A DNA stretch of 64,000 bases from Edaphochlamys debaryana (lineage: Eukaryota; Chlorophyta; Chlorophyceae; Chlamydomonadales). Shown one piece after another: positions 1-12,400 of the stretch (position 1 is the first letter of the stretch; each line of letters begins with the position of its first letter). The position numbers and the translations under genes are program-made. The notes beneath the pieces were generated by a model. The model was not told the origin of the DNA, ran no database searches, and was given only the letters and a program-made list of their open reading frames with translations. The stretch spans positions 434,001-498,000 of the forward strand of contig JAEHOE010000072.1 of the NCBI GenBank assembly GCA_016858145.1, in the 5' to 3' direction.

Positions 1-3000
1 CCCGCGCCCGTGCCGCCACGTGAGGTGGAGGAGGAGGAGGCCGCGCTCCGCGCAGCGGGCGGCATCGCCGTCGCGGTGGGCCGGCTGATGCCGGGGATGC
101 GCGGCACAGCGAGCGCCGCTTTCGCTAAGGAGCAGCGCGCGTGGCGCGCGCTGGAGGAGCGGTACAACGAGGAGCAGGACCGGCGCCTGCAGATCCTGGC
201 CGATCTCGTGGACCTGCTCAGCCGCGCGCCCAAGTCCGGCAATGCCCTGGACGACCGCGAGCCCTACAACAACGCCCTCTGCCTGGCCCTGGCCGCCCCG
301 CTGGAGACGGGCCTGCTGGCCGTGCTGCTGGGCGAGGCCCAGAGGGTGGATGCGGTGCTGTCAGGTGGCCCCGACGGAGGCAACCTGCTGCACTACTGCC
401 TGCGCCGCGCCACGGAGCCGCGGGCGCAGCTGGCGGCGCTGCTCAAGGCGGCGGACGCGCTGGCGGGGGCGGCGGGCGCCAAGGTGGCGCTGGAGCTCAA
501 GTCCCGGTACGCCTTCCTCAACTGCCCGGACGCGACGGGCATGACTCCGCTGGCGCTGGTGGGTCGTAGGGCGGGGCCTGTGCAGGCGTGGCTTAGACAT
601 GGGAAGGAGGAAGCCGGGAGCTGTGGATGTGTGCTGCTCCCGTGTGTTCGTGACCACGGATCCTCATCCAGCGGCTCAGGTCTCACGCCATCCTCTTGCC
701 CTCCCGCACGCAGGCCATCAGCCGTGGCGAGTGGGAGCTGGCCTCCATGCTCCTGGACGCAGGGGCCGACCCGCTGTGCCCCACACGCTTGCCGCCGCTG
801 GCCGCCTCGCTGGACTCAGATGCAGCAGACGCAGAGGGCGGCGTAGGGCTGGCGGCCACCTCCCCGCTGCACCTCGCCCTCGAGGACCGCGACTGCAGGG
901 GCCCAGGCCGGCTGCTGACCCAGATGCGGATCACGCTGGGCCAAATCCGACGGTGGAAGGAAGTCGAACGCGGAAAAGATGGCGGACGCTCGAGGGAAGG
1001 CGCGGAAGAAGTGTCGCTGGCCATTGCTATGAACAGCGTGGTCGACCAGGTGAGGCCGCTGCTGTTGCAAGCTGTAAACGGCCGCTAGCATGAGGATGCG
1101 GGCTGTCTTCTTATGATTGGCGACCTCACAGCCTGTTCTGAGGCATTTCCCATGCTTGTCCTGCCGCCGCCTTCCCTGCCGTCAGGGCGCACGTGCCTCC
1201 TGGTGGCCTGCATGGCTGCGTTCGGCGCTGGACCTCAGCCGCTCGCGGCAGATGACGAGGCGGCAGACGCAGCTCCGCAGCAGGGGTCCGGGTGCAGCCC
1301 CGAGCACGTGCTGCTCCTGCTGATGGCGGGTGCTCGTCCCACCCTGTCTGATAACGGCGGGCTGCATGCTCTGGTACTGCTGCTGGAAGCAGAGGAGGGC
1401 CCGGACCGGGAGCAGTGCCTGGAGGTGGTGGCGAGCACCTGGAGGCAGGAGGTGAGCGGAAGGCTTGGGGATCGGCTGTAGAGGGGCTTGTTCTATGCGT
1501 GCGGCACATCTGCCTTCTCACTATTCGCGCTCCCTCGCTTGCGACAGGACCTGCTCGAGAGCCTTCCGCCCGGGCTGTCGCCGGAGCGGAGGGGCCTGGT
1601 GCTGCGCTGGATGCGGGGCCGCAGCGCGCAGACCGTGCTGCCGTACTGCCGTAGCGGCCTAATGGCTCGGGATCTGATGATGCAGCTCGTCAAGGCCGCG
1701 GCCTGGGAGCTGCTGCAGCTGGTTCTTGACACTTGCCGGGAGCAGCTGGATGCCGCGCGCGCTGGGGATGCGAAGGCGCAGGGCGTCGCCAAGGAGCTAC
1801 GTGAGCAGGGCGCCGTGACGAGAATGGCTGTGCCATGGGCCGAGTCTGCTACCCCCCTCACACAACAGGCGCACATGCCACTGCCTGGCCCAACCGTTGC
1901 ACACATGCGTATGGGCCAACATGCTTGGCTCGCTCCCGGTTTTGGTTAACCCTCCTCCTCCACCCTCAGGCCACTGCCTGGCCCAGTCGTACGTGCACAA
2001 CGCGCTGGCCTCGGGGCTGGACGTCGCGGCCCTGCAGGGTCTGATGGCCTGCGGTCTGGACCCCTGGCGCCAGCGGACCCTCACCAACGACACGCTCCTG
2101 CACGCTGCCGTCGCGTGAGTTCTGGGCCCACGTGGCACAAGTGGCTGACATTCCTCGCTGGCAGGAAAGCAGGGCGTGCATGGGGACACACAGGGGGAAC
2201 CCTAAGTCTTGTACTACGCATGTGCTGCTTTGGCTTGGCCTCCCTGCAGGGCTGCGGCCTCCCTCAGCGCCCCCGCCACGGCCGTGGGCGTGCTGTCGCA
2301 GCTGCTGTCCCTCGCCTCGGAGCCCCGCTGCCTGGAGGCGCAGGACTCCAACCTCAACACCGCCCTGCACTTGGCGGCATCGCTGGCCCGAGTGCCGGCG
2401 GCAGAGGCGGGGCCGGAGGCAGGGAGCGGGCTGAGCCCCTCGCTCAAGGTCCTGCAAGCAGTGGCGGCTCGGACCCTCGAGCTGGCGCCCCAAACCTTCA
2501 TGCGCCTCAACCGCGAGAGGCAGACCCCCATGCTGGCCGCCCAAGTCCAGGCCGCACGTGATGTGCTTGCGCAGTTTGAGGAGCGGACGCAGCGTCGCAC
2601 GGGTGAGCCCTCCTACTCTGCTACCCTGGTGTCTGCCACGTTTATGCTCAGCCCGAGCCTTCCACTTGACTGCAATTGTACCGGCCGTGCCTTCCGCAGT
2701 TGACGACGAGGGCAGTGACTATGAGGGGGCAGATGGGGCACCCGCTGAGGCACCCTCCGCCGATGTGCGCCAGCAGTCGGACCAGGCTCCTGCGGCAGCC
2801 ACCGGCCTGCCAGGCTCCGGCGCAGGCCAGCCTGCAGCATCGGCCAGCGCCTTACAGCGCGGTCTCCTGCGAGGCAGCTTGCTGCTGGGCGGGGCCGCCG
2901 CGTCTGCAGCGGGGACCGCTCCCGCCGCTAAGGCGGCTTTGGCTGGCCGGGGCCACTCCGGGACCGCTGTCAGTCAGCCGCAGCTTCCCAAGCCTGACGC

Positions 3001-3462
3001 TGTGTCGTACAGTGAGGAGCGAGTCAAGGAGGTGTGCGCGGTGAGTCGCTGCTGCACTGCGCTCGGGTGCGGTCGATCCCAGGCTTCCGCATCACGCCCT
3101 TTCCTCATGCCTACGCGCTCCTCAAGCGTAGGCTTCCATGTTGGCCTCTTCCCCTGTCCACCCCCGGACTCCCTGCGCCCTCCCAGGGCCTATCTCGCCT
3201 GCGGCCTCCCCCGGTGCCCCCCGAGGAGGCCCGCGTCCGTCAGCTGCCCATGAGCCCCCCGGTGCGCGCCTTCACGGAGCTCCTCGCTGCAATGGCCGCA
3301 GCGGCGGAGGCGGCCAGGGCCGGACAGCCTCCGCCGCCGGTGCCCGAGGCGGACGCTGAGCTGGTGGCGGTGTGCCACAAGATCCTTGCCGTCAAGCCGC
3401 TGGCGGGGGCGGACCTGGCGGCGGCGCCATGGGAGCTCACACTCACGGCGGAGGCGCTGCAG
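1..3462 (+). other. Ankyrin-like N-terminal region of the helicase gene
   Basis: Exons read as 1-558, 714-1049, about 1143 or 1186 to 1451, 1548-1800, 1970-2114, 2250-2602, 2700-3040 and 3187-3462. Ankyrin-type helix pairs are visible: GMTPLAL joined to AISRGEWELASMLLDAGADP across the first intron, VLLLLMAGARPTLSDNGGLH near 1308-1367, and NTALHLAASLA near 2358-2390. The repeats are irregular. Exons after 2700 are acidic and Ala/Pro-rich without a recognised domain. Confidence 0.6.
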
Positions 3463-6400
3463 GTGGGGGTCAGGGGCAGGGACAGGGGCCCAACCTGGCA
3501 AGCTGCAGACTTCCGTTGCGCTTGTCATAGGCTCGCTTTCTGCATACTGAGTTTGTTGTTGCCTGCTCCCGCACAGGATTGGTCGCTGATGCGCCCCCGG
3601 GCTCTGCGCAACCTGGTGATGCGCGCCCTGCTGGGCCTTGCCAAGGGAGGGTGGAGGGAGGGCACCACCAATGCTTTCGTCGCTTTCGGTGTGCCGCCAC
3701 CCCGGCAGCTGGCCCGTGCGGCCTCAGCAAATGCAGCCGCCACCCCCGTCCCGCTCCTGCTCCGGGTGACCAGCATGCTGGGCGAACTGGTGTATGTTGT
3801 GTGGCAGGTAGGCGCTTTTGGCAATCTTCCTGCCTTCGCTACTGGAGTGTGCACTCTGGGCCATTCAGCTTGCCTCCAATACCTGCATCCCTGCCCCTTC
3901 GTCCCTCGCAGGTCACCATTGACTGGAGCAGCAAGCAGCAGCAATACGTGGACACCATCCGTGTGTGGGTGAGTCCAGGGTTGAAGCACCTTGCCATCTT
4001 AAGGGCGCTGAGGGCCAGGGCCATCCTTGTCACGCCCATCCCTGCCCACAATGCTCTGCCCCCTTGCGCTCTTCTCGCCCGTCCTCAGGCCATTACCCTT
4101 GACCCTCGGTTGCCCGCCGGGCCGTGGACGCCGCCACCCGCAGCGCCGTCCGCAGCGCCCAGGCGGTGCAGGAGGAGGTGCTGCTGCGGCCGCTGGTGGA
4201 GGTGCTGCCCTGGCCGCACCTGCAGGGGGACCCGCCGCACGGGGGCGCACCGGGGGGCAGCGGCGGGGCCAGCCCCGGGCCGCCCGCGCAGCCCCGGTAC
4301 TACGGCGCCATCAGCCGGGCCGAGGCGGCGGAGCTGGCTGCGGGGGCGGGGCAGGAGGCCTCATCGCAGGCTCCCCTGGTGTACCGCTTCCACCCCGCCG
4401 CCACCTTCGCGGAGAGGGAGTACACGCTGCTGAGGCTGTGCGACGCGTCTACGGAGCTGGTGAGGGGGCCAAGCTGTAGTCGGGGCCTCTCTGTTCCCTA
4501 TCATGGCCCCCTCCTACATTGCTGGCGTCCTCTGCCTCCCCGCGTCACAGATGGACCTGGTGCTCCGGGGCTTCAACGATGCCACCGCCGACTTCCCCCT
4601 CCGCATCAGCCCCGCGGAGGCCCGGGTGGTGGGGCTGGCGCTGCCCCCCGCACCGCCCGCAGCGGTGAGTCCTACGGACCGCGGACTGCTCAGGGGAGGG
4701 CCGCCGATCCCTTCCCTGCCTCTTTAGCCTCGTAAGCACCTTCCCAGCTTTCCCCCGTCCCTGAAGCCCTGCCTCCTCATGCCTAACCCTCAGGCCCTGG
4801 TCCTGGGCCGCAGCGGCACGGGCAAGACCACGTGCCTCATCCTGCGAATGCTGGCCACGTGGCTGGCGGGGTGGCGGGCGACCAGGGGCGAGGGGCCGGC
4901 GGGCGTGGAGGCGGGCGGGGGACTGCCGCGGCAGGTCTTCGTAACGGCCAGCGCCACGCTGAAGGAGCAGGTGAGGGGGGAACGAAGGCGGGGCATAGAT
5001 AGCCCCAGTGCTTGCTTGACCTCCCATGCTCCCCCTCCTTGCCCCAGGTCGCCCGCAGCTTCCGGCGCCTTCGCGCCTCCGCCCTGGCCGCCTCAGACCC
5101 CCGCTTGCTGGCCCGACTGACCCGCGCCGCCGCCGCCTCGCCCGCGGCCTTCGAGGCCCTCCCGGACGAGGCCTTCCCGCTCTTCCTGTCCAACCGCCAG
5201 TACCTCCGAATGCTCGACGCCACGGCCCCGGGGCAGCGCTTCCTGGCGCACGCCGCGGAGGGCGAGGCGGGCACAGGGGCGGGAACGGGGGGCGATGAGG
5301 AGGCGGACGCCATGGAGAGGTACCGTAGCAACGTGGAGGCGGGCGACGCGGTGAGAAGAAGGCAGAGTAATGGAGGTTACTCGGTCTGGGAGATTTGTGT
5401 CACCCAAAGCTTTGTTCGCAGCAGGGAGGCAGCGTTTTCTTCAGGGTTTTCCCAAACCGTGACTCCTTGCCTCGGCCCGTTCTCCTCAGGCTGCCGCTGC
5501 TGCTGCGGAGGCCGCGGCCCGGCCGGTGCAGGCCGCCGTGCCCGGGCCTGCGGGGGCGGCCAGAGGCGGCCGGGGCCGGCGAGGCGAGGCCGCTGTAGTG
5601 GAGGGTGCGGGGGGCGGCCCCACCCAGGAGCTGGACTGGCTGGCCTTCGCCTCCCTGTGGCACAAGATATGCCCCGTGGTGGGTGAACCGCAGCCCCGGC
5701 CTGCCCTTTGCCTTGCTTGGCAAGCAGCCAACCTGCCCGCAACACGTCCACCTAGCTGGCATCCCCGTTCCCTGCCCTGCCCCTCGGCCCGGCCCCTCCC
5801 CGCCCTTTCCAGCCCCTCCGCGAGCGCCTGGACCCCAGCCTGGTCTACGCCGAGCTCATGACCTTCCTCCGGGGCAGCGCGGAGGCACTGCTGCTGGGCG
5901 CGGCGCCGGCGGTCGGGCGCTTCCTGGCGGGGAAGCGGCAGGGAGCGGCGCCGCGATGGAACTGGCGGGGCGCGGGGGCAGCGGCGGAGGAGGCAGAGGC
6001 GGACGCGGAGGAGGCGGTCGTGGCGGGGGCGGGAGCCAGGTGCGGCGGGGCTGTAAGGGATTTGGCGTAGCAGCGGGGGGCTGCTGGGACCGGACAGTGG
6101 GGAAAGTCCTCGAGCCGACTTCCTTCGCCCCTCGCCCTCCCAGGTGCTGCCTGAGCCTGGAGCAGTATCTGGAGCTTGGGGCGAAGCGGGCCGCCAACTT
6201 CAGCCGGGGGCTCAGGAAGGTGGGTGTTGGCACAGGGCAGCAAGGCAGGCTACTGCCCTTCCACTTCACCCTCACCAGAGACCCTCAACCCCCTCCCTTC
6301 CACCCGCTATGTCACCACCCCAGGACGTGCACGGCCTGCTCCCCGCGTACACGTCAGCCAAGAAATCGGCCCGGCTGTACGACAGGATGGATCTCGTGGC

Positions 6401-9400
6401 TCACGTGTGGTCCCGCCTGGCCATCGCCCGCCACCGCCGGGCGGCGGAGGTGGAGGAGGCGGCCCGGGTCAGCGGTCTGGCGCAGTGGGTCACGGGGGAC
6501 GGGGGCGGCTTTCCGGACCTGGAGCAGCACCCCACGCACATCTATCGGGATGAGGTGCAGGTGAGGCGTGAGCGGGATGAGGGAAACGGGGCGGTACGGG
6601 GCTACGGAACCGTACTCAAGCCACTGCAACAGAACGTGTGTCAAACTCTGCTCACATCCTTCCCCCGCCCCTTTCCCTGCCTGCCCCTCCCCCAGGACTT
6701 CACCCAGGCCGAGCTGCTCCTGGACCTGTGCGTGCTGCGCCCTGGCTGCGGCGTGTGCCTGTACTACTGCGGGGACACGGCGCAGACCATCACACGCGGC
6801 GTGGGGTTCAGGTTCGCGGACGTGCGGTCCATGCTGCTCGCCAGGCTGTCGCCCGCAGCCGCCAGCGCAGCAGCGGGGGCGGGCGCGAGCGGCGGAGGGG
6901 CTGCGGCGGGGGCCGCGGGTGCCATCACCGCAAGCGGTAGCGGCAGCTTGGGCCCCGATGGCGGTGCCGGCAGCTCCGCTCCGGCCTCGGCGCCCCCGCC
7001 CCGCTTCGACGTCAGCAAGGTGGCGATGGAGAGGCTGGGAGTCAACTACCGGTCGCACGCGGGTGGGTGGGGCTGGGTCCGTGCGGGGCGCGGGGGCTGT
7101 GAGGGTAGGGTCATGGCCTCCAGCCTTCCACTTCATCCCTGCCCCCTCCCCTCCCCCAGGCATCCTTGCGGTGGCCAACGCCCTGGTGCGGGCCATGGTG
7201 CGGTTCTTCCCGGCGCAGGTGAGGGGCAGGGGGGGCAGGCATGGGCGCCCAGCTGTCAGTCCCCCCACCCTGTTCTCCCCCTTGCCCCCTCACCTCCCTG
7301 CCCCCTCCCCCCAGGTGGACGAGCTCCCTCCCGAGACCGCCTTCTTCTCCGGCCCCCGGCCAACGCTGCTGGGGCAGCTGCGGGAGGAGGACGTGCACGC
7401 ACTCACAGCCAACAAGCGCCGATCGGACTTTGGGGCGGACCAGGTGGGGAGGGGGCGTGAAGGAGGAGGTACCGGCGCTGGGCATGTTTCGCTAACTGCA
7501 CGAGAGACTCTTCAAGAGTGCACACTGAGCCTCGCCCACTTCATCCTTGCCGCCCCAGGTCATTCTGCTGCGGGATACCTCGTACCGAAGGTGAGCAGGG
7601 TCGGAGCAGTGTCGCGGGCCACCGTGCATGACCCCATGTCCCCAGGCCCCTTGCTACCCCTTCATCCCTCTGCCGCAGCCGCCTGCCCCCCGCCGTGCTC
7701 CGCTCCAACGCACTGATCCTGGATGTGCGCACCAGCAAGGGACTCGAGTTCGATGACGTCATCCTGGTGGGGGTGAAGGGGGCTGAGGGGAACAGGGCAT
7801 TCTGTGTTTCCATCTCAGCTCCTGCTCCGACCGACCCCCCAGGTGGACTTCTTCAGCACCGCTGCCTCTGCGGTGGGCGGCGGTGCGTCCCTGTGGCGCG
7901 TGCTGCTGGGCTGGCTCGACGAGATGGAACAGGAGGTGGGGCGGAAAGGGGGCGGAGGGGGCAAGGGACGGGATGAAGCAGAGCACGGTCAGGGAGAAAC
8001 GGAAAGCCACGACTGGGGGGCTTAGGCCAAAAGCTCCATATAAGCACATCATCTACCCTCCACCTGCCGGCAGGCCGGCCTGTGCCACGCCCATTCCCAC
8101 ATCTCTTGCACCCTCTCCCCTGCCACGCCCGCGCCCCCAGTCCATGGCCGACGACGCATCCCTGACGTACCTGGCTGAGGAGCGGCGGCACATCCGAGCC
8201 GTGAACTTCAGCCCGGAGCAACACGCAGGTGGTCACAGCAATGCTGCAGAGCTCCTGCCCTCGTTGCCTGTCTTCCATCCACTCCCTCCGCCACCCCAAT
8301 TCTCTCCGCAACTTCATCAGTCAACTCCACACCCGCACCGCCCTCTGAACCCGCTCTCTGCCTGACACCCTAAGACCGCGCTCCCGCCCCCCAGGCCTTG
8401 TGGAGGAGCTCAAGTTGCTATACGTGGCCGTGACCCGCGCCCGCAACCACCTGCTCCTGTTCGAGAGCGACGCGGCCGCAGCTCTGCCAGCCTACTACTG
8501 GCTGCAGAGGATGAGGCTGTCGGACAGGGTGAGCAGGGAGCGGGCGGGGCAGCGACTCGCGTCGTGGGGATGCCTGGGCCCCAGCCGAACGTGTCTTTCA
8601 ATCGTACCACTGCCGCGTCTTTCCCTTCTGTCTGCAGGGCTCTGGAAGGTGTGGGTGCCCACAGGTAAGCAGCCCAGGGCACTTGTATTGCAGCCTCACG
8701 TGCCATCGCCTGTGTTATGGTGAGCACCTACTACCTGATTGTCACTCCCCCTCCGCTATCCCTGCCACTCCCAGGGGCCTGGTCTCGCTGCTCAAGCCCC
8801 GCGACAGCTCCCCCGCCGACTGGGCGGCACGTGGCCAGCAGTTGGTGGCCAAGGCGGCGGCAGCAGCCAACGGCTCAGGCACGGGCGCGGAGGGCGCGGC
8901 CGCCTACGAGGCCGCAGCCACGTGCTTCGTGAACGCAGGCGACTGGGCGAGGGCGTGAGTGGGGAGCGAGGGCAAGCGCGAGTCAGCGTTGCCTAAGGCC
9001 AATGTCGCTGTGTCATGCTTGCCTGCTTGTTTTCTGTATCCAGCTGACGCCCCAACCTCCCCCTACCGACCCGCAGCTATGTGGCGACCGCGCGTGCTGT
9101 GCTGGTGTCAGCGCAAGAGGACGCCATGCGGGCGCAGGCGCAGCACGGACAGCAGGCGCAGCAGCCCAAGCCAGGACCGCCCCGCGCGCCGGGAGCACCG
9201 CCCGTGTCCGCAGCCGCCGCCGCAGCTGCCGAGGCGGCTGCTGCTGAGGCGGCGGCGGCTGCCCGGCGCGGCAAGGCGCACCGCCGGGCCGCGGCGCTGC
9301 TCCTCGAGGCGGTGGCGGCGGCGAGGGAGCACTTTGCCCCCGCGGGCAGCCCCATCACGCCTGAGGAGTGGCGCGGATGGGCGGGGCTGGCGGGACGGCT

Positions 9401-12400
9401 CCTGCGGTCCCTGGCCCTGCACGAGCCGGTGAGTGCGGTAGGGAGCCGTCCGCCAACCTTGCGCTACCCTGCTGCCTCCTCCCGGGCCCTTCCTAGACCT
9501 CCCTTCTCCCCCTTCTGTCCTTATGACCTTGACCCCTCCCTGCCTCCCTCTCGTGCTCCTCCCTCCCAGGCCGTCCGCGCCCTGGCCGAGGCCCGGGACT
9601 GGGGCAACCTGGGCGGGGCCCTGAGGGACCTCCAGCGCCTGCTGCCGCAACAGCTGGCGCTGGCGGCGGCGGCGCTCAAGGCCGGGGCTCCAGGGAGGGA
9701 CGGACCCGAGGAAGCCGCCAGCCGCAAGGTCCTGGCCAAGAAGCTTGAGGCCAGCCTGGATGCGATCGAGCTGTACGGCAGCAAGATCTTGCCAAGGGTG
9801 GAGGAGTGCGGGGCAGCGCAGTGGCGGGCGGCGTTGCTGGCAGCGGAGGCGGCGAAGGCCGAGGCGGCGGTGGAGGCGGGCGTGGCGGCAGCGGAGGCGG
9901 TGGAGGGCGAGGAGGGCGAAGGCGACGAGGAGGAACGCGCTGCGGAGGCGCGGAGGCAGAGTGAAGCGGCAGCTCGGAGGGCGGCGGAGTCTGCTGCGGC
10001 CGCCGCCGCGGCGGAGGCGGCGGTGGAGGCGGGGCTAGCGGAGCTCCTGCCCGAGCTGAGGACCATCGGCGAACAGCTGGCGGCGGCGAGGCCTCTGCTG
10101 CCGGCAGGGACCCTCGACATCGTCTCCGCGCCGCTGCCTGTTGCCCTCGTGGAGCCCTCCGCCGCCTCTGGTGCGGCGGCCGACGCTGACGGGGAGGCCG
10201 GGGACGCCGGGAGCAACGGGACGGGCGCGGACGCTGCTGGACGCAAGCCCCTGAACCGGACTTCGAGTGGGGGCGGATCAGGGAACGGGTCTGGAAGGCT
10301 CGGCGACGCGGCCGGTCGGGGCCTTGGCAGGGCCTCCAGCGGGGGAACCTCTGGAAACGGCCGCAGCGGTGCCGCACCGTCTCCCCAGCCGCCCGAGGAG
10401 CCTGCCTTGCCGCCGCCGGATGCGGTCTTGGCGCCGCTCACCTCCCGCCGGGAGAGGGAGCAGGGCCTCGCGCTCGACTTTGGCGCGCCGCAAAACAAGG
10501 CCAAGCGGGCCCAGGCAGGCCCGAGGGCACCCTCTCCGACTTCCTCGCGACCAGCCCAGCCGGAGCATAGGCAAGCTTCGACGCCGGAACCGAAGCCGGA
10601 GCCAAAGCAGGAACTACGGGAGCAGCAAGGTGCTGCCAAGCGAGTGAAGCTGGCCACCACGCCCGCCCCCGCGGAGTCCGAGGAGGAGTTCCCGGCGCTG
10701 CCGCAAGCGCCCGCGCGGGCCGTGCCAACCCACGTGTCCCTGCCGCCCAAAACCCCGATTGCGGCGCCCCCTGAGCAGCCGGCAGCGCCCGCGCTGAGGC
10801 CGGCAGATGTGCCCCAGACCTTAGCAGCTGCGTCCCATGCGGACGCTGTGGCGCCGTCCGCACCAGCGCTAGCGCAAGCGCCCGCGGCGTCTACCGCCGT
10901 TCAACTGGCCATGGCGGGGTTCGCGCCGGCCGCGCAGCCCCTGCACTCTCAGCTCGTCCCGCGCCCTGCGCCAGCTGGCGTGCCCGCTGCCTTCGGTGCT
11001 CCCCTAACGGCACCGGTGCCGCCACAGCCCACCCCGGCTGCGCACGCAACCGCGTTTGCGGCTCAGGCGAGGGCGGCGGAGCCGGCTGCGGTGGAGGCGA
11101 CTGCGCCGCAGCAGCCCAGCCCTGTGCCCACGCCGGTACCCGTGCCCATGCCAGTGCCCGAGCCCACGCCGTCCCCGTCGAGGACCCCGGCCCCGGCATC
11201 GCCGGCGCAAGCGCAGGCGCAGTCCCCGTTGGCCGCGGCCTTCAGCCCACGGGGGCCGGCCTCTCCAGCGCCTGCCGCTGCGCCGCCGCCGCCGACTGTG
11301 GCGTCACCGGTTGTGGCGTCGCCTCCCGCGGCTGTGGGACCGGCCTCGACCGTCACCACGCCGCCAGTCGTAACGTCGCCCCCTGTGCCCGTGGCCATTG
11401 CACTGCAGCCCGCGCCCGTCACGCCTGTAGTGCCCGTGGTGACGATAGCGCAGCAGCCAGCTGCCGGGCAGCAGCCAGCTGCCGGGCAGCAGCCAGCTGC
11501 CGAGGTGCCGGTGGTATGGGCGCAGCAGCAACCTTCAGTCCCGAGCGCAGCCCCTGCGGCCTCCACTCCAGTGGTGCGGCCGCTGATGCAGGGGCAGCCG
11601 GCGGTCCCGGTCCCCACACCTATCGCCGTCCCCCTTGTGCAGCAGCATCCGGCGCCCGGGTTGCCCCTGGCTGCCACCCCAGGCACTGGTCCGCCGGCTG
11701 CTGCATCCGGTGTGGCCACGGCGCCGGCCCCGTTGGTCCAGCCCCTGTTGGTGGGCTCCCACGTGGCCATGCCCGTGCCAGTACCGGCGGCTGCGCTGGG
11801 GTCCGCTCCGGTTCCGGTGGTGTCCGCGGGGCTGCCCCTGGCCCTGCAGCTGCAGCGGCGGCACCAGCTGCAGCAGGAGCAGGAGCGGGGGCGCGAGGAG
11901 CGGGAGCGGGCGCTGCAGGCGAGGGCGGCGGAGGCGGAGGTTGCGCTGGCGGAGCTGCGGGCGAGGGCTGAGGCGGCGGAGGCACGGGCGGCGGAGGCGG
12001 AGGCTCTGCAGGCCAGGCTGGCGGAGGCGGAGGCGCGGGCGGCAGAGATGGAGGCGGTCAGAGCCCGGTTGGCGCAGGCGGAGGCGAGGGCCGCCGAGAC
12101 GGCGACTCTGGAGGCGAGACTGGCAGCACAAGCTCAAGCCCTGGAGGAAATGCGGGCGAGGGCCGAGGCGGCGGAGGACACCGCCGCCACCAGCCGCGAG
12201 GGCGTTGCCACCCTGGAGGCCCAGCTCTCTCAGGCGCAGCAGCAGCACGCCTCAGCTTCCGCCCCCAGCCCCCGTGCCGGGCTCGCGGTGCTGGCCTCCC
12301 CCTCGACCCTGCTCTCCGCGCTACCCGTTCCGCCCCTGGCGCCACCGACGATCCAGGTCGTGTCTGCGGCCTCTGGCGCCGAGCACCAGGCCCTGCTGGA

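Noticed and set aside
9521..10750. 409-residue Ser/Ala-rich open frame on the minus strand
   Set aside because: Antisense to the helicase gene in GC-rich DNA where stops are rare; no motif.
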